DNA of 45,162 nucleotides from Propionibacteriales bacterium (GTDB lineage Bacteria > Actinomycetota > Actinomycetes > Propionibacteriales > Nocardioidaceae): assembly GCA_026392415.1 (NCBI GenBank), contig JAPLCC010000027.1:1-45162 (forward strand), given 5' to 3'. Of the stretch, positions 21,464 through 30,520 are shown one piece after another (position 1 is the stretch's first letter; each line of letters opens with the position of its first letter). Both the position numbers and the translations under genes were made by a program. The notes below the pieces were generated by a model. That model worked only from the letters and a program-made list of their open reading frames with translations, did no database searches and was not told the origin of the DNA.

Positions 21464-22873
21464 ATGTCAGCACCGCAGCCACGTTCGGGGCGTCGCGCGC
21501 GCGCGGTGCGGCGGTGGCGTTCGGGCCTGGTCGCGCTGACGGTGGCTCTGGCGGCGGCCGTGGCCGTGCCGAACGGGCCTGCCGTCGCAGCGACCGCGAC
21601 CTTGTCGCCGACGAGCCTGAGCTTCGGCAGTGTCAAGGTCTGGACCAGCAAGTCCCTTGTCGAGACAGTCACCGTGAACAGGGGATACCGGGTCTCCTCC
21701 GTGAGTCACAGCCCGGCCGGACCATTCCAGGCGACGACCGCGAGCAACTGCGGTGCCCCCAGCGTGACGGTCTCGACGAAGTGCACGATCACCGAGGTCT
21801 TCCAGCCCGGCGCGGCGGTGGTGTCCTCGTCGAGCCTGAAGATCGTGGTCTGTCCGATCCTTGCCGGGGCCTGCACGACCTATCCCGTCCCGGTCACGGG
21901 CACCGGAGTCTTCCCGGCGACCTTCAGCCTGACCAGCATCGCCTTCGGCACCCACGCCGCCGGAGTGCCGCAGTTGAAGACCCTCACGGTCACGCCGGAT
22001 GCAGGCAGATGGGTCGCTGACGCGGTCCCGACGGGTCGGGTGGGCTATCTGAGCCCGTTCACGGTGTCGGGATTCGGCGCCGGTTGCTACCAGGTCGGAC
22101 CGGTCAGGTGCGCACTCACGCTGAGCTACAACGGCAACGATGTTGGTCCTCAGGGCGACACCCTCGTGGTCAGCGTGTGTCGGGAGGAGGGAGTCTGTCT
22201 CGACAAGTCACTCCCGATGACCGGTACCTCCACGGCACCGGGCTCGCTGTCGCCGACCTCGCTCGCCTTCGGCACCACGATTCACGTCGGCGCGACCGTC
22301 TCCAAGGTCATCACTCTCAAGATCCTCGGCGACTGGCACGTCGGACTGCTGTTCGGCGCCAACACGCCCTACTCCCTCACCCCGCTCAGCGACTGCTCGG
22401 GCCCGGGGCCCCAGACCTGCACGTTCACCGCGTCGTACCGGCCGGTCGCGGTCGGCGCGACGAAAGCGTCCCTCAGCATGGACCTGTGTGCGCCGGTGCC
22501 GCCCTGGTGGAGCGGCTCGACGGCTTGCGTCGGCACCAACCAGGTGGCGTTGAGCGGGACGGCGGTTGCGCCGGGTTCGCTCAACGTGACCAGCCTGGCG
22601 ATGGGCACCGTCCGGGTGGGGGCACGGGCCACCAAGTACGTCGCTGTCAGGCACGACCCGGGTTGGTACCCGTCGGCAGGCTTCAGCGACCCCAGCGGTG
22701 ACTTCAATGCGGGGGAGTGCGTCACCAGCGCCAGTCCGTGCTCGCTGCCGGTCAACTTCGACCCGACGAGGACCGGTGCCCAGACCGGGCTGCTGACCGT
22801 CACCCTCTGCAACGACGAACTCGCGCTGTGCGTCGACCTCCCGAAGGTCAAGGTGACCGGCACCGGCAGTTGA
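21464..22873 (+). CDS. Secreted protein with four ASH/choice-of-anchor-D-like domains
   Basis: Protein of 469 aa. Sec signal peptide at the N-terminus: RRARAVRRWRSG, a hydrophobic core (LVALTVALAAAVAV) and an AVA-A type cleavage site near 42. Four Ig-like repeats follow, each opening with a variant of LSPTSLSFGSV (LSPTSLSFGSV, FSLTSIAFGTHA, LSPTSLAFGTTIH, LNVTSLAMGTVRV) and ending in V.GTG or SGTA, with paired Cys in most. This matches the ASH / choice-of-anchor-D pattern of bacterial surface proteins. The ATG at 21464 follows GGAGGA (21452-21457); the open frame upstream only runs into RNase P RNA. It is first in a three-gene block, 23 bases ahead of the next start. Unlike many such proteins it has no visible sorting signal or C-terminal anchor. 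Confidence 0.85.
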   Translation: MSAPQPRSGRRARAVRRWRSGLVALTVALAAAVAVPNGPAVAATATLSPTSLSFGSVKVWTSKSLVETVTVNRGYRVSSVSHSPAGPFQATTASNCGAPSVTVSTKCTITEVFQPGAAVVSSSSLKIVVCPILAGACTTYPVPVTGTGVFPATFSLTSIAFGTHAAGVPQLKTLTVTPDAGRWVADAVPTGRVGYLSPFTVSGFGAGCYQVGPVRCALTLSYNGNDVGPQGDTLVVSVCREEGVCLDKSLPMTGTSTAPGSLSPTSLAFGTTIHVGATVSKVITLKILGDWHVGLLFGANTPYSLTPLSDCSGPGPQTCTFTASYRPVAVGATKASLSMDLCAPVPPWWSGSTACVGTNQVALSGTAVAPGSLNVTSLAMGTVRVGARATKYVAVRHDPGWYPSAGFSDPSGDFNAGECVTSASPCSLPVNFDPTRTGAQTGLLTVTLCNDELALCVDLPKVKVTGTGS

Positions 22874-22896
22874 GCCGGACCGGAGAAGGAGCAACC

Positions 22897-25800
22897 ATGC
22901 AGGAACAGGACGACACACCGCAGGCGCCCTCCTCCGCGTGGTCGGTGGTCGACGGGATCACCCGGCGTCGGCTGATCGTCACTGCCTCGGCCGCGGCGGG
23001 CGTCGCCGCCGTGGCGGCGGACCACGGTGTCACGTCACTGACAGGCGTCGAGCACGTCGCGGAGTGGAACAGCATCACCGATGCCGACGTCACCTTCGAT
23101 GTCGTGCGCGACGAGGACGCCATGCTTCTGCGCTTCCGGATCTACAACATGGCCATCTTCAAGCCGGTGACCGGTGAGGCCTACCTGCGCACGATCGCGC
23201 CCACCCGCCCGCGGGTCCTCGTCGTCGACTTCCCCCCGCAGTCCATCGGTGAGCAGGCAGTCGACACGATCTCCCCCAGCAGTACGTCGTACGACCCCGT
23301 GCCCAACCAGGACATCACCGGCAACCGGGCGCGCGCCTTCGTCACCAACATCCCCACCCGCCTGGCCTTCGAGATCCCGACGAGGTTCGCCACTCTGCGG
23401 CCGGCGCTCAAGACAGCGAACGGCGTCCCGGGCCTGCTCGACTGGCGCCTGTTCGACCAGCTCACGACGGCAGGCATCACCAGTAACGCCTACAGCGGAC
23501 CGGCGCCTTTCGAGACCTCGATCGGTGCGCCCTACGGCATGGCACTCTCACCGACCGCGGTCGACGGCTGGAAACACAGCGTGACGCCCGTGACGAAGGA
23601 CGGGCGCACCGAACTCTGGCAGACCCGGCTGGCCGCGACCGTCGACGAGGAGGGCAACACCATTCCCCTGGCGGAGTACCCGAAGGCCGCCCCCCAGGTG
23701 AACGCGGTGTGGAGCAACAACTTCTCGCGCACCGCCGACCCGGGGAATCTTGACACCGACTCCCACTACTTCGATCTGCCGCTGGGCATCGACGACCGTT
23801 GGGCGTTGGTCCGGCTCACCTCGGACAAGGTGACCGGTGGCTACACGCCGACGCCGGCCCAGGCACGTCGGCTGATGCTGACGTCCGGCGGCGCATGGCT
23901 GGACCTGCACGGCTCCTGGATCCCGCCCTCGGAGAACATCATCCCGGACCAGCCGGGCGTGGATCCGGCGAACGGCGTCAACGTCGGCAGCTGGATCCAC
24001 CAGTCCACGCAGGGACGCGACCATCATGTCGTCGTCACCTACCTCGGCTATCTCCTGCCGTTCGGTCACCCTGCCGCCCTGATCAAGGAGACGCAGCGAC
24101 GCTTCGAGGCCAGCCCGACCGGCGTCCCGGTCGCGAATCTGCGCCAGCGTGAGTACATCGTCGTGCGTCGCGCGGACAAGACGTACGGCGACGGGGGCGG
24201 CACTGCCTTCCACAAGTACGACGGCCGGAACTTCCCGTTCCGCCACGTCCGCATCAACACGCGAACCACCCCCAACCTCACCTTCCGGCGTTACGACCTC
24301 GCTGACGGCTCGGACGTCGTCTCGGGCTCGGCGTTCTGTCTGGCCGGAGGCGTGCCGTTCCACTTCTCGGTGACCGCGTGGGACTGGGAGAACCAGCCGG
24401 TGTCGTTCACGGTGCCGATGGCCTTCGTGACCAACGCCGCCGCGTTCAGGCCCCCGCCCAGCGGTGGGAACGGCTTGCACAACGGGAGCCTCGGCAACGA
24501 GACCGGGATGATGCCGCTGATCATCGACGCGTACAACAAGCTCCCTGAAGGGGATCCGCTGCGGACGGCGAAACTGCACGACGCCTCCATCGCCGTGGCC
24601 CGCAGCAGGAAGCCGGGGGAGACGTCGCTTCGCTTCGCATCGATGAGCTTCGGTCTCACGGCACCGATGACCACGCCGGTGGACACCAGCTTCCAGGCGC
24701 TCGACCAACCTCGGGCGAACCCGACCATGTCTTCTGGCCAGGCCAGGATCCCGGCGGTCCAGGCCGTCACGCCCGGCGCAACGAGCAAGGTCTGGTTCGA
24801 CGACGTGGTGGTCAACGGGACGTCGTACGTCAGGGACGGGTTCGGTGGAGACGACGGCCCGGACGCGCGCTCGGTCTTCCTCCTGGTCGACGGACAGCCG
24901 CTCACGTTCGCCGGCGGTGATGCCGGCAAGAACCCAGGTGTCTTCACTCCTGATCTCAGCGTGGGCGGGATCTCGCGCAACAAGGGTGTCGTCGGCGGCG
25001 CCCACGCGCTGGACGGGTCGGGCGGTGTCGACAGGTTCAAGGCGAACGACTTCGACCCCGCCGCATTCTTCAAGGACGCCCGCCTGCTGGGGGGCCTGGA
25101 CCTGGCCTCGATCATCAAGGGCGGTCCGGGTGCGCTGGGGGACACGCCAGACATCCAGACCCTGAACACGGGTGACGACCCGACCAAGCCGACGCTGCTC
25201 ACCACGATTGACTGGGCTCCGACGGTCGTCAGCTTTCCCACGACGTCGCCGATCTTCGAGCGGCGCGGTGTGGCTGGTGCCGCCAACGCCACCAGCCTGC
25301 GCCTGCACGCGTCCTTCCTCACGCCCAGCGACGGCTCGCCCCCGACGTCCGAGGTCACCGGGAGCCTGCGGAACTTCAAGCTCAACATGTTCGGCGGAAC
25401 CCCGTTCCTGATCCTCGACTTCCGCGAGTTCTCGTTCCGGTCGCGCAATGGCGCCAAGCCGACCGTGAAATGTGACATCCAGTCCGTGGTCTTCGGCGGA
25501 CCGCTGACCTTCGTCAACGCCCTCGAGGACTTCCTGAGTCTGGGCGACAACGGGCCGGCCATCACCCTCAGTCCGACAGGGGTGACGGCCGGCGTCTCGC
25601 TGGCGCTGCCGTCGATCGGTATCGGGGCGTTCAGCCTGTCGAACCTGTCGTTCTCGGCTGCCGTTGAGATCCCGTTCTCCGGTGCCCCGGTCCGGGTGCG
25701 GTTCGGATTCTGCAGCCGCGAGAAGCCCTTCGTGATCGCCGTGATGATCTTTGCCGGTGGTGGGCACGTCGCGCTGGCCGTCGGCTCTGACGGTGTCGAG

Positions 25801-26208
25801 CTGCTCGAGATCTCGCTCGAGTTCGGCGGGCACATCGAGATCGACGTCGTCGTCGCGACGGCTGCGATCGAGATCATGGCCGGCATCTATCTCGCGATCG
25901 GGTCGGGCGACGGAGGCCCGGGCAGCCAGACCTGCGAGTTGACCGGCTTCCTCAAGGCCCATGGCGAGCTGAACATCGGTCCTGTCGGTGCATCCGTCAC
26001 GTTCAACATGAGCCTCACCTACGCCGACAGCGGCGGTCAGGAGCGGGTGTACGGCGACGTCGAGGTCGAGGTCGAGGTGCACGTCGCGTTCATCGGCGGG
26101 ACGGTCTCCTTCTCGGTGCACAAGGAGTTCGCCGGCGGCGAGGACCCGACGTTCGGTGACATGGTTTCCAGCCCCGATTTCGACCGATACCTGGCCGCGT
26201 TCGCCTGA
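22897..26208 (+). CDS. Large protein of unknown function with Tat-like N-terminus
   Basis: Protein of 1103 aa that I cannot assign to a known function. Residues about 26-46 read ITRRRLIVTASAAAGVAAVAA: a twin-arginine-like motif followed by a hydrophobic stretch and an AVAA site, so Tat export is possible. The middle is an acidic mixed beta region with many aromatic and Pro residues and no enzyme motif I recognise. Residues about 890-1080 are strongly beta-patterned with glycine breaks (ISLEFGGHIEIDVVV, TGFLKAHGELNIG, VEVEVHVAFIGGTVSFSVHKEF) and the protein ends EDPTFGDMVSSPDFDRYLAAFA-like after a conserved-looking DPTF; I have an impression that such endings recur in other large hypothetical proteins. 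The ATG at 22897 has AAGGAG just upstream. It lies between the Ig-like protein and the 1423-aa protein, 23 and 28 bases from them. Confidence 0.85.
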   Translation: MQEQDDTPQAPSSAWSVVDGITRRRLIVTASAAAGVAAVAADHGVTSLTGVEHVAEWNSITDADVTFDVVRDEDAMLLRFRIYNMAIFKPVTGEAYLRTIAPTRPRVLVVDFPPQSIGEQAVDTISPSSTSYDPVPNQDITGNRARAFVTNIPTRLAFEIPTRFATLRPALKTANGVPGLLDWRLFDQLTTAGITSNAYSGPAPFETSIGAPYGMALSPTAVDGWKHSVTPVTKDGRTELWQTRLAATVDEEGNTIPLAEYPKAAPQVNAVWSNNFSRTADPGNLDTDSHYFDLPLGIDDRWALVRLTSDKVTGGYTPTPAQARRLMLTSGGAWLDLHGSWIPPSENIIPDQPGVDPANGVNVGSWIHQSTQGRDHHVVVTYLGYLLPFGHPAALIKETQRRFEASPTGVPVANLRQREYIVVRRADKTYGDGGGTAFHKYDGRNFPFRHVRINTRTTPNLTFRRYDLADGSDVVSGSAFCLAGGVPFHFSVTAWDWENQPVSFTVPMAFVTNAAAFRPPPSGGNGLHNGSLGNETGMMPLIIDAYNKLPEGDPLRTAKLHDASIAVARSRKPGETSLRFASMSFGLTAPMTTPVDTSFQALDQPRANPTMSSGQARIPAVQAVTPGATSKVWFDDVVVNGTSYVRDGFGGDDGPDARSVFLLVDGQPLTFAGGDAGKNPGVFTPDLSVGGISRNKGVVGGAHALDGSGGVDRFKANDFDPAAFFKDARLLGGLDLASIIKGGPGALGDTPDIQTLNTGDDPTKPTLLTTIDWAPTVVSFPTTSPIFERRGVAGAANATSLRLHASFLTPSDGSPPTSEVTGSLRNFKLNMFGGTPFLILDFREFSFRSRNGAKPTVKCDIQSVVFGGPLTFVNALEDFLSLGDNGPAITLSPTGVTAGVSLALPSIGIGAFSLSNLSFSAAVEIPFSGAPVRVRFGFCSREKPFVIAVMIFAGGGHVALAVGSDGVELLEISLEFGGHIEIDVVVATAAIEIMAGIYLAIGSGDGGPGSQTCELTGFLKAHGELNIGPVGASVTFNMSLTYADSGGQERVYGDVEVEVEVHVAFIGGTVSFSVHKEFAGGEDPTFGDMVSSPDFDRYLAAFA

Positions 26209-26236
26209 GTCCGGGCGAGAGCAAGGAGCATCCGAA

Positions 26237-29200
26237 GTGCGCACGCAGAACCTGGTCTTCACCCCCCTGCCCAACGGTCGGACGAGCGACAATCGACTGC
26301 GGTTGTCGGTCCACGTGTCGATGCGTCTCGAGACCGATGCCGACGGTCCTGCCCCGACGCTGCAGGCGTTCCAGGACGTCATGTTCTGGGGGACCACCGC
26401 CAACCGGGCTACCTTCTCGGCGGATTTCGGCACCGGGACGCTCCAGCCGGCCGAGATCGTCAGTGGCGGTGCCGACGTCCTGCTCTGGAACACCATTTTC
26501 ACGAGCTCGTGCCCGGTCAAGCCCTTCGGCTTCTCGAGCTTCGAGGGTCGCAAGCTCCGGTCCTTCCCGGCGTCGAACGTGCGGACCTACCTCCGAGGTC
26601 TGTACTCCTCGTTCGGTCTCGCCAACCAGTTCGACTTCCCGAGCTCGAAGGCCCTGCTCGCCGGCAATGCGCTGGGGTCCTTCGCGGCCATCGACCCCGA
26701 CGACCCGGTGCACACCCGACTCCTCGACAAGGTCCAGGACCTGTTCGGGACGGGCACCTTCATTCCGCCGAAGAACTACGCGCTGAGCGACGTCGGCAGC
26801 GACCTGACCCAGGTCGAGATCCTGCACCGGCCGAGGCCGAAGGGCGCGCCGGTACCGGCTCCCAAGCGGCCGGACTTCGACTTCCACCAGGGCATCGCTG
26901 CACTGGCAGCCCACCCCGGGCTGCTGCGCAGACTCGGGCTGGTGTTCGACCTACTGATCCCCCTCCCTCCCGGCTACACCAACCTGAGCACCGTTTCGGT
27001 GGTTCCGACCCTGAACAATCTGGCGTTCCGGATACCGACCGGCCCGACCGACCAGCCCATGAACCGGACCCGGGTCGTCTCGCCCCGGATCCGGTTCGTG
27101 CCCGCGGCGTTCAAGGCGGCTCCGCGCGCCATGGACCCGCTGTTCGCCGGTGGCCGGCTCAATCTCGCTGACAGTCGCTACGTTGTCTCCGACGTCGATC
27201 TGGACGGCGCCGCGCTCAAGCTGCTGTCGACGGCCTCCACCGTGAAGCGTTCGGCCGCCTCCGAGTGGAGTTCGCCGTCCTCTCCGGACACGCAACCCCT
27301 GCCCGCCCTGCGTTCGGAGGGGATCGTCCTTTTCCAGACCGGCAAGGCAGCCAGCCTCCGCGCCGAGATGACACGCCAGCGCACCCTCAACCTTGCTCTG
27401 GCGACGGGTCAGTCGCCGATCCTGGAGGCCGAGGACGTCACGCGCGGCTATTACCTCGACATCTGGGACGACACGGTCAAGAAGTGGTCGCCGTTGTGCA
27501 TGCGTTCGGTGACCTACCGCGCGCCGGGGCGGCCCGTGTTCACCATCGATGACGAGGGGGCCGTGTCCCTGGCGGTCACCTCGGACGGTCAGGGCGCGCC
27601 GCTGCCGGACGTCATGGTCCCCGAGGTGCTGGCCAAGTGGAGCGGCTGGAGCGCGGTCGCACCCCGCATCGGACGACAGCTGGCCAGGGACAACAGCGGT
27701 CTGGTCGACCCGGTCAGCACCGCCAACGAGACCGCGATCAAGGTGGGTATCGAGACCAGCGTGCCGCGGCCCTCGGCGAATCTACCGGGGCTTCCGCGGC
27801 TCCGGTTCGGACGCGCGTACCGTGTGCGGGCTCGCGCCGCTGATCTGGCCGGCAACGGCGAGGTCTTCACCAACAACGCGACCGACGCCCGCGCATCGAC
27901 GGCGCTGACGTTGTACAACCGTTACGAGCCCGTCCCTCCTCCGGTCGTGCTGAAGCGTGAAGACGCCACCCCGGCCTCGTCGGTGCTGCGGATGGTCATT
28001 CGCAGCGACTACGACCAGATTCCCGGCAACGCCGTGGCAACCTACCGCCACCTGGTGACGCCCAACGCAGGGCAGTTGATGGTCGAACAGTGTGGTGCAC
28101 TCAATGACGGCCGGTCTCCGGCGGAGCTCTACGAGGTCCTGCAGCAACGAGACGGCCAGTTGCTGAACAACCCGGACGCGAATCGACTCCACCCCGACGA
28201 GTCGAGCCCGCTGAACGCCGCCGGTGCACAGGAGCTGGTGTATCCGGACGCGTTCGTGACGATCCCCTACCTGCCGGACCCGTTGTCGCGGGGCGTGGTG
28301 TTCTACGGACTCCCGTTCGGTGTCACGACGGTAGCGACGCAGAAGATCCCGGGTGGAACGGCGCGAATGGCCTGGAACGTCACGGGCGGCTTCGAGACCG
28401 TGGTGGCCAACCGGATCCGCCTCGTCGAACCGCGGAACGTCACGACCGCGGCGGCCTACCAGCACGTCGTCTCGACGATCGGCCGCAACCAGGAGCTGAC
28501 GGTCTACCTGCCGAAGGCCTCGGTCGTCCGGACGTCCCTGCGCTCCTTCCTCGGCACGGGCGGGGTCGGACCGACGTCCGACGTCGACCGGATGGGCATC
28601 TGGCAGTGGCTGCTGCAGGCGGCCCCCGGCTACGGCCTGTCGACGACCCAGATCAGCGACCTGAAGAAGCGGGTGGCCGCGGGTCTGCACTGGATGATCA
28701 CCCCTTCGATCGAGATCGAGCTCGTGCATGCCGTGCGACGACCGCTACTGCGGCCGACGTGGCAGGTTTCGCAGGCGACCAGGACCGACGCCACGGGTGC
28801 AGAGGTTTCGGGTTCCTTCGCGATGCTGTCCGAGAACCGCGAGCCGGGGGAGACGGCGACCGTCCTGACCGCGGCGATCCTTGCCTCGGGCCGGAGCACC
28901 GGTCGGATCAACGTCATCGCCAACTGGAAGGAATGGATCGATCCGGTCGACGAGCCGGGGCCGCGCCAACAGACGCTCGCGGCGCTGCCCTGTTCGTTCC
29001 CGGTCAACCATCTCGACCAGGTGGCCTACCCGGTGGCCAGTGCCAGCGGGGTGCCGACCGGCGTCACTCGCGACCCGTTGGACCGTCAGGAAGGCACGCA
29101 CGAACTCCACGACACGCGACACCGGATGATCAGCTACTCGCTCGAGGCGGTCAGCCCGTTCGTCGAGGAGTTCGGGGAGGAGAACGCCTTCAACTTCCCG

Positions 29201-30508
29201 CCGTGGCGCACGATCCAGCTGGCCGACGTCGCCATCGTCTCTGGCCACACGACGATCATCGATGCTGCTGACGGCACGACCTACGAAGAGGGTCGGGACT
29301 TCACCATCAACTCCCCGTCGCCCGGTCAGGTCAGTCTGACCACCGACTCGGACATTCCCACGGGCAGGCAGATGATCGCCCGTTTCGTGCGGGGGCCGAT
29401 CAGCCGGTTCAGCACCGAGGTGCCAGCGAGCGAAGCGACGACGACCACGATCAACATCCTCGCCACGGCGCGGCCCGCAGCGCCGCAGATCGAGTACGTG
29501 CTGCCCGCCTACCAGTGGGGACGGTGGGTGACGTCGGCCTCCCAGGACACCAACAAGCGCACCGGCAACCTCTTGCGCGTCTGGCTGGGTCGCCCGTGGT
29601 TCAGCTCGGGTGACGGCGAGGAACTGGCCGTCATCTGCCCGCCCGGAACGGTGCAGCCCGACGCGATGACACCCCTGCACAGCTATGTCAGCCTGATCGG
29701 GATGGATCCGGTCTGGGGCGACACGAAGTGGAGCGGCAAGAGCGGACTCAGCACGCTGAACTCGCCCGGCATCGCGACCCGCAAGATCCTCAAGCCGGTC
29801 AACTTCTCCCTCGCCACCAGGAAGCTGGCGACGGGGCTGCGGGTCCCGGAGCTCGGGGCCACCGACCTGGGTGCCGCCGTCCACGTGCCGAAGTACGACG
29901 CCGAGCGCCAGCTCTGGTACTGCGACATCGCGATCGACTCGACCGACCAGACCCCCGAGCCGTACACGCCGTTCGTGCAGCTGGCGCTGGCACGCTTCCA
30001 GGCCAACTCGATCGTCGACCCGCTCGGCAGCGCGGGCGGCGTCGACCTGCGACTCTCGCCCATCGTCCTCGCCGAGCTGGCCCAGCTCGCCCCTGACAGG
30101 TCGCTCACGATTCTCAAGACGTCGGGACGGCTCACCTCGGTCAAGATCACCGGCACCAGCTACAGGACGAATCCCGCCGAGTACAAGCGAGACGTCGACC
30201 GAAGTGACAACGTGGGCAGTGATCCAGGTCCAGCGCTGATGGTCTGCCAGGTGCAGACGGTCGGACCGGGCATGAACCCGACCGACTTCCCCGACACCGC
30301 CTGGATCAACGAAGGCCTGCCGCAGGTGATGAAGAGCAGTGTCTCCACCGCCGGTGTGGCGACCTGGACCGTGGTGCCGACGGTTCCGACCACCTCCGCG
30401 CCGGTGCGCCTGGTGTTCACCGAGTACGAGGAGTACTCCGTCGGTGCTGTGCCCGAGCAGCCGGTCAAGGGGCGGGTCGCGTTCGTGGCCACCTACCGGA
30501 TCCGCTGA
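26237..30508 (+). CDS. Very large protein of unknown function
   Basis: Protein of 1423 aa with no signal peptide, membrane span or enzyme motif I recognise. The start is GTG 26237, preceded by AAGGAG (26223-26228); frames opening earlier overlap the previous gene. Composition is moderately acidic, rich in Pro, Arg and aromatic residues, with short extracellular-looking beta stretches in the middle (fibronectin-like LRFGRAYRVRARAADLAGNG near residue 525). Near the C-terminus come LLRVWLGRPWFSSGDGEELAV, then LWYCDIAIDS, YTPFVQLALARFQANSI and LSPIVLAELAQLAPDRS, a run of motifs that looks like a conserved family signature although I cannot name it. It follows the 1103-aa gene by 28 bases and converges with the transglutaminase-like gene after 12 bases. 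The two big proteins probably act together. Confidence 0.85.
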   Translation: MRTQNLVFTPLPNGRTSDNRLRLSVHVSMRLETDADGPAPTLQAFQDVMFWGTTANRATFSADFGTGTLQPAEIVSGGADVLLWNTIFTSSCPVKPFGFSSFEGRKLRSFPASNVRTYLRGLYSSFGLANQFDFPSSKALLAGNALGSFAAIDPDDPVHTRLLDKVQDLFGTGTFIPPKNYALSDVGSDLTQVEILHRPRPKGAPVPAPKRPDFDFHQGIAALAAHPGLLRRLGLVFDLLIPLPPGYTNLSTVSVVPTLNNLAFRIPTGPTDQPMNRTRVVSPRIRFVPAAFKAAPRAMDPLFAGGRLNLADSRYVVSDVDLDGAALKLLSTASTVKRSAASEWSSPSSPDTQPLPALRSEGIVLFQTGKAASLRAEMTRQRTLNLALATGQSPILEAEDVTRGYYLDIWDDTVKKWSPLCMRSVTYRAPGRPVFTIDDEGAVSLAVTSDGQGAPLPDVMVPEVLAKWSGWSAVAPRIGRQLARDNSGLVDPVSTANETAIKVGIETSVPRPSANLPGLPRLRFGRAYRVRARAADLAGNGEVFTNNATDARASTALTLYNRYEPVPPPVVLKREDATPASSVLRMVIRSDYDQIPGNAVATYRHLVTPNAGQLMVEQCGALNDGRSPAELYEVLQQRDGQLLNNPDANRLHPDESSPLNAAGAQELVYPDAFVTIPYLPDPLSRGVVFYGLPFGVTTVATQKIPGGTARMAWNVTGGFETVVANRIRLVEPRNVTTAAAYQHVVSTIGRNQELTVYLPKASVVRTSLRSFLGTGGVGPTSDVDRMGIWQWLLQAAPGYGLSTTQISDLKKRVAAGLHWMITPSIEIELVHAVRRPLLRPTWQVSQATRTDATGAEVSGSFAMLSENREPGETATVLTAAILASGRSTGRINVIANWKEWIDPVDEPGPRQQTLAALPCSFPVNHLDQVAYPVASASGVPTGVTRDPLDRQEGTHELHDTRHRMISYSLEAVSPFVEEFGEENAFNFPPWRTIQLADVAIVSGHTTIIDAADGTTYEEGRDFTINSPSPGQVSLTTDSDIPTGRQMIARFVRGPISRFSTEVPASEATTTTINILATARPAAPQIEYVLPAYQWGRWVTSASQDTNKRTGNLLRVWLGRPWFSSGDGEELAVICPPGTVQPDAMTPLHSYVSLIGMDPVWGDTKWSGKSGLSTLNSPGIATRKILKPVNFSLATRKLATGLRVPELGATDLGAAVHVPKYDAERQLWYCDIAIDSTDQTPEPYTPFVQLALARFQANSIVDPLGSAGGVDLRLSPIVLAELAQLAPDRSLTILKTSGRLTSVKITGTSYRTNPAEYKRDVDRSDNVGSDPGPALMVCQVQTVGPGMNPTDFPDTAWINEGLPQVMKSSVSTAGVATWTVVPTVPTTSAPVRLVFTEYEEYSVGAVPEQPVKGRVAFVATYRIR

Positions 30509-30520
30509 GTCGGGCCCGCG

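Noticed and set aside
23548..26553. 1001-aa minus-strand frame opposite the 1103-aa gene
   Set aside because: No ribosome binding site or recognised domain, and the plus-strand frames carry the codon bias and the Shine-Dalgarno.
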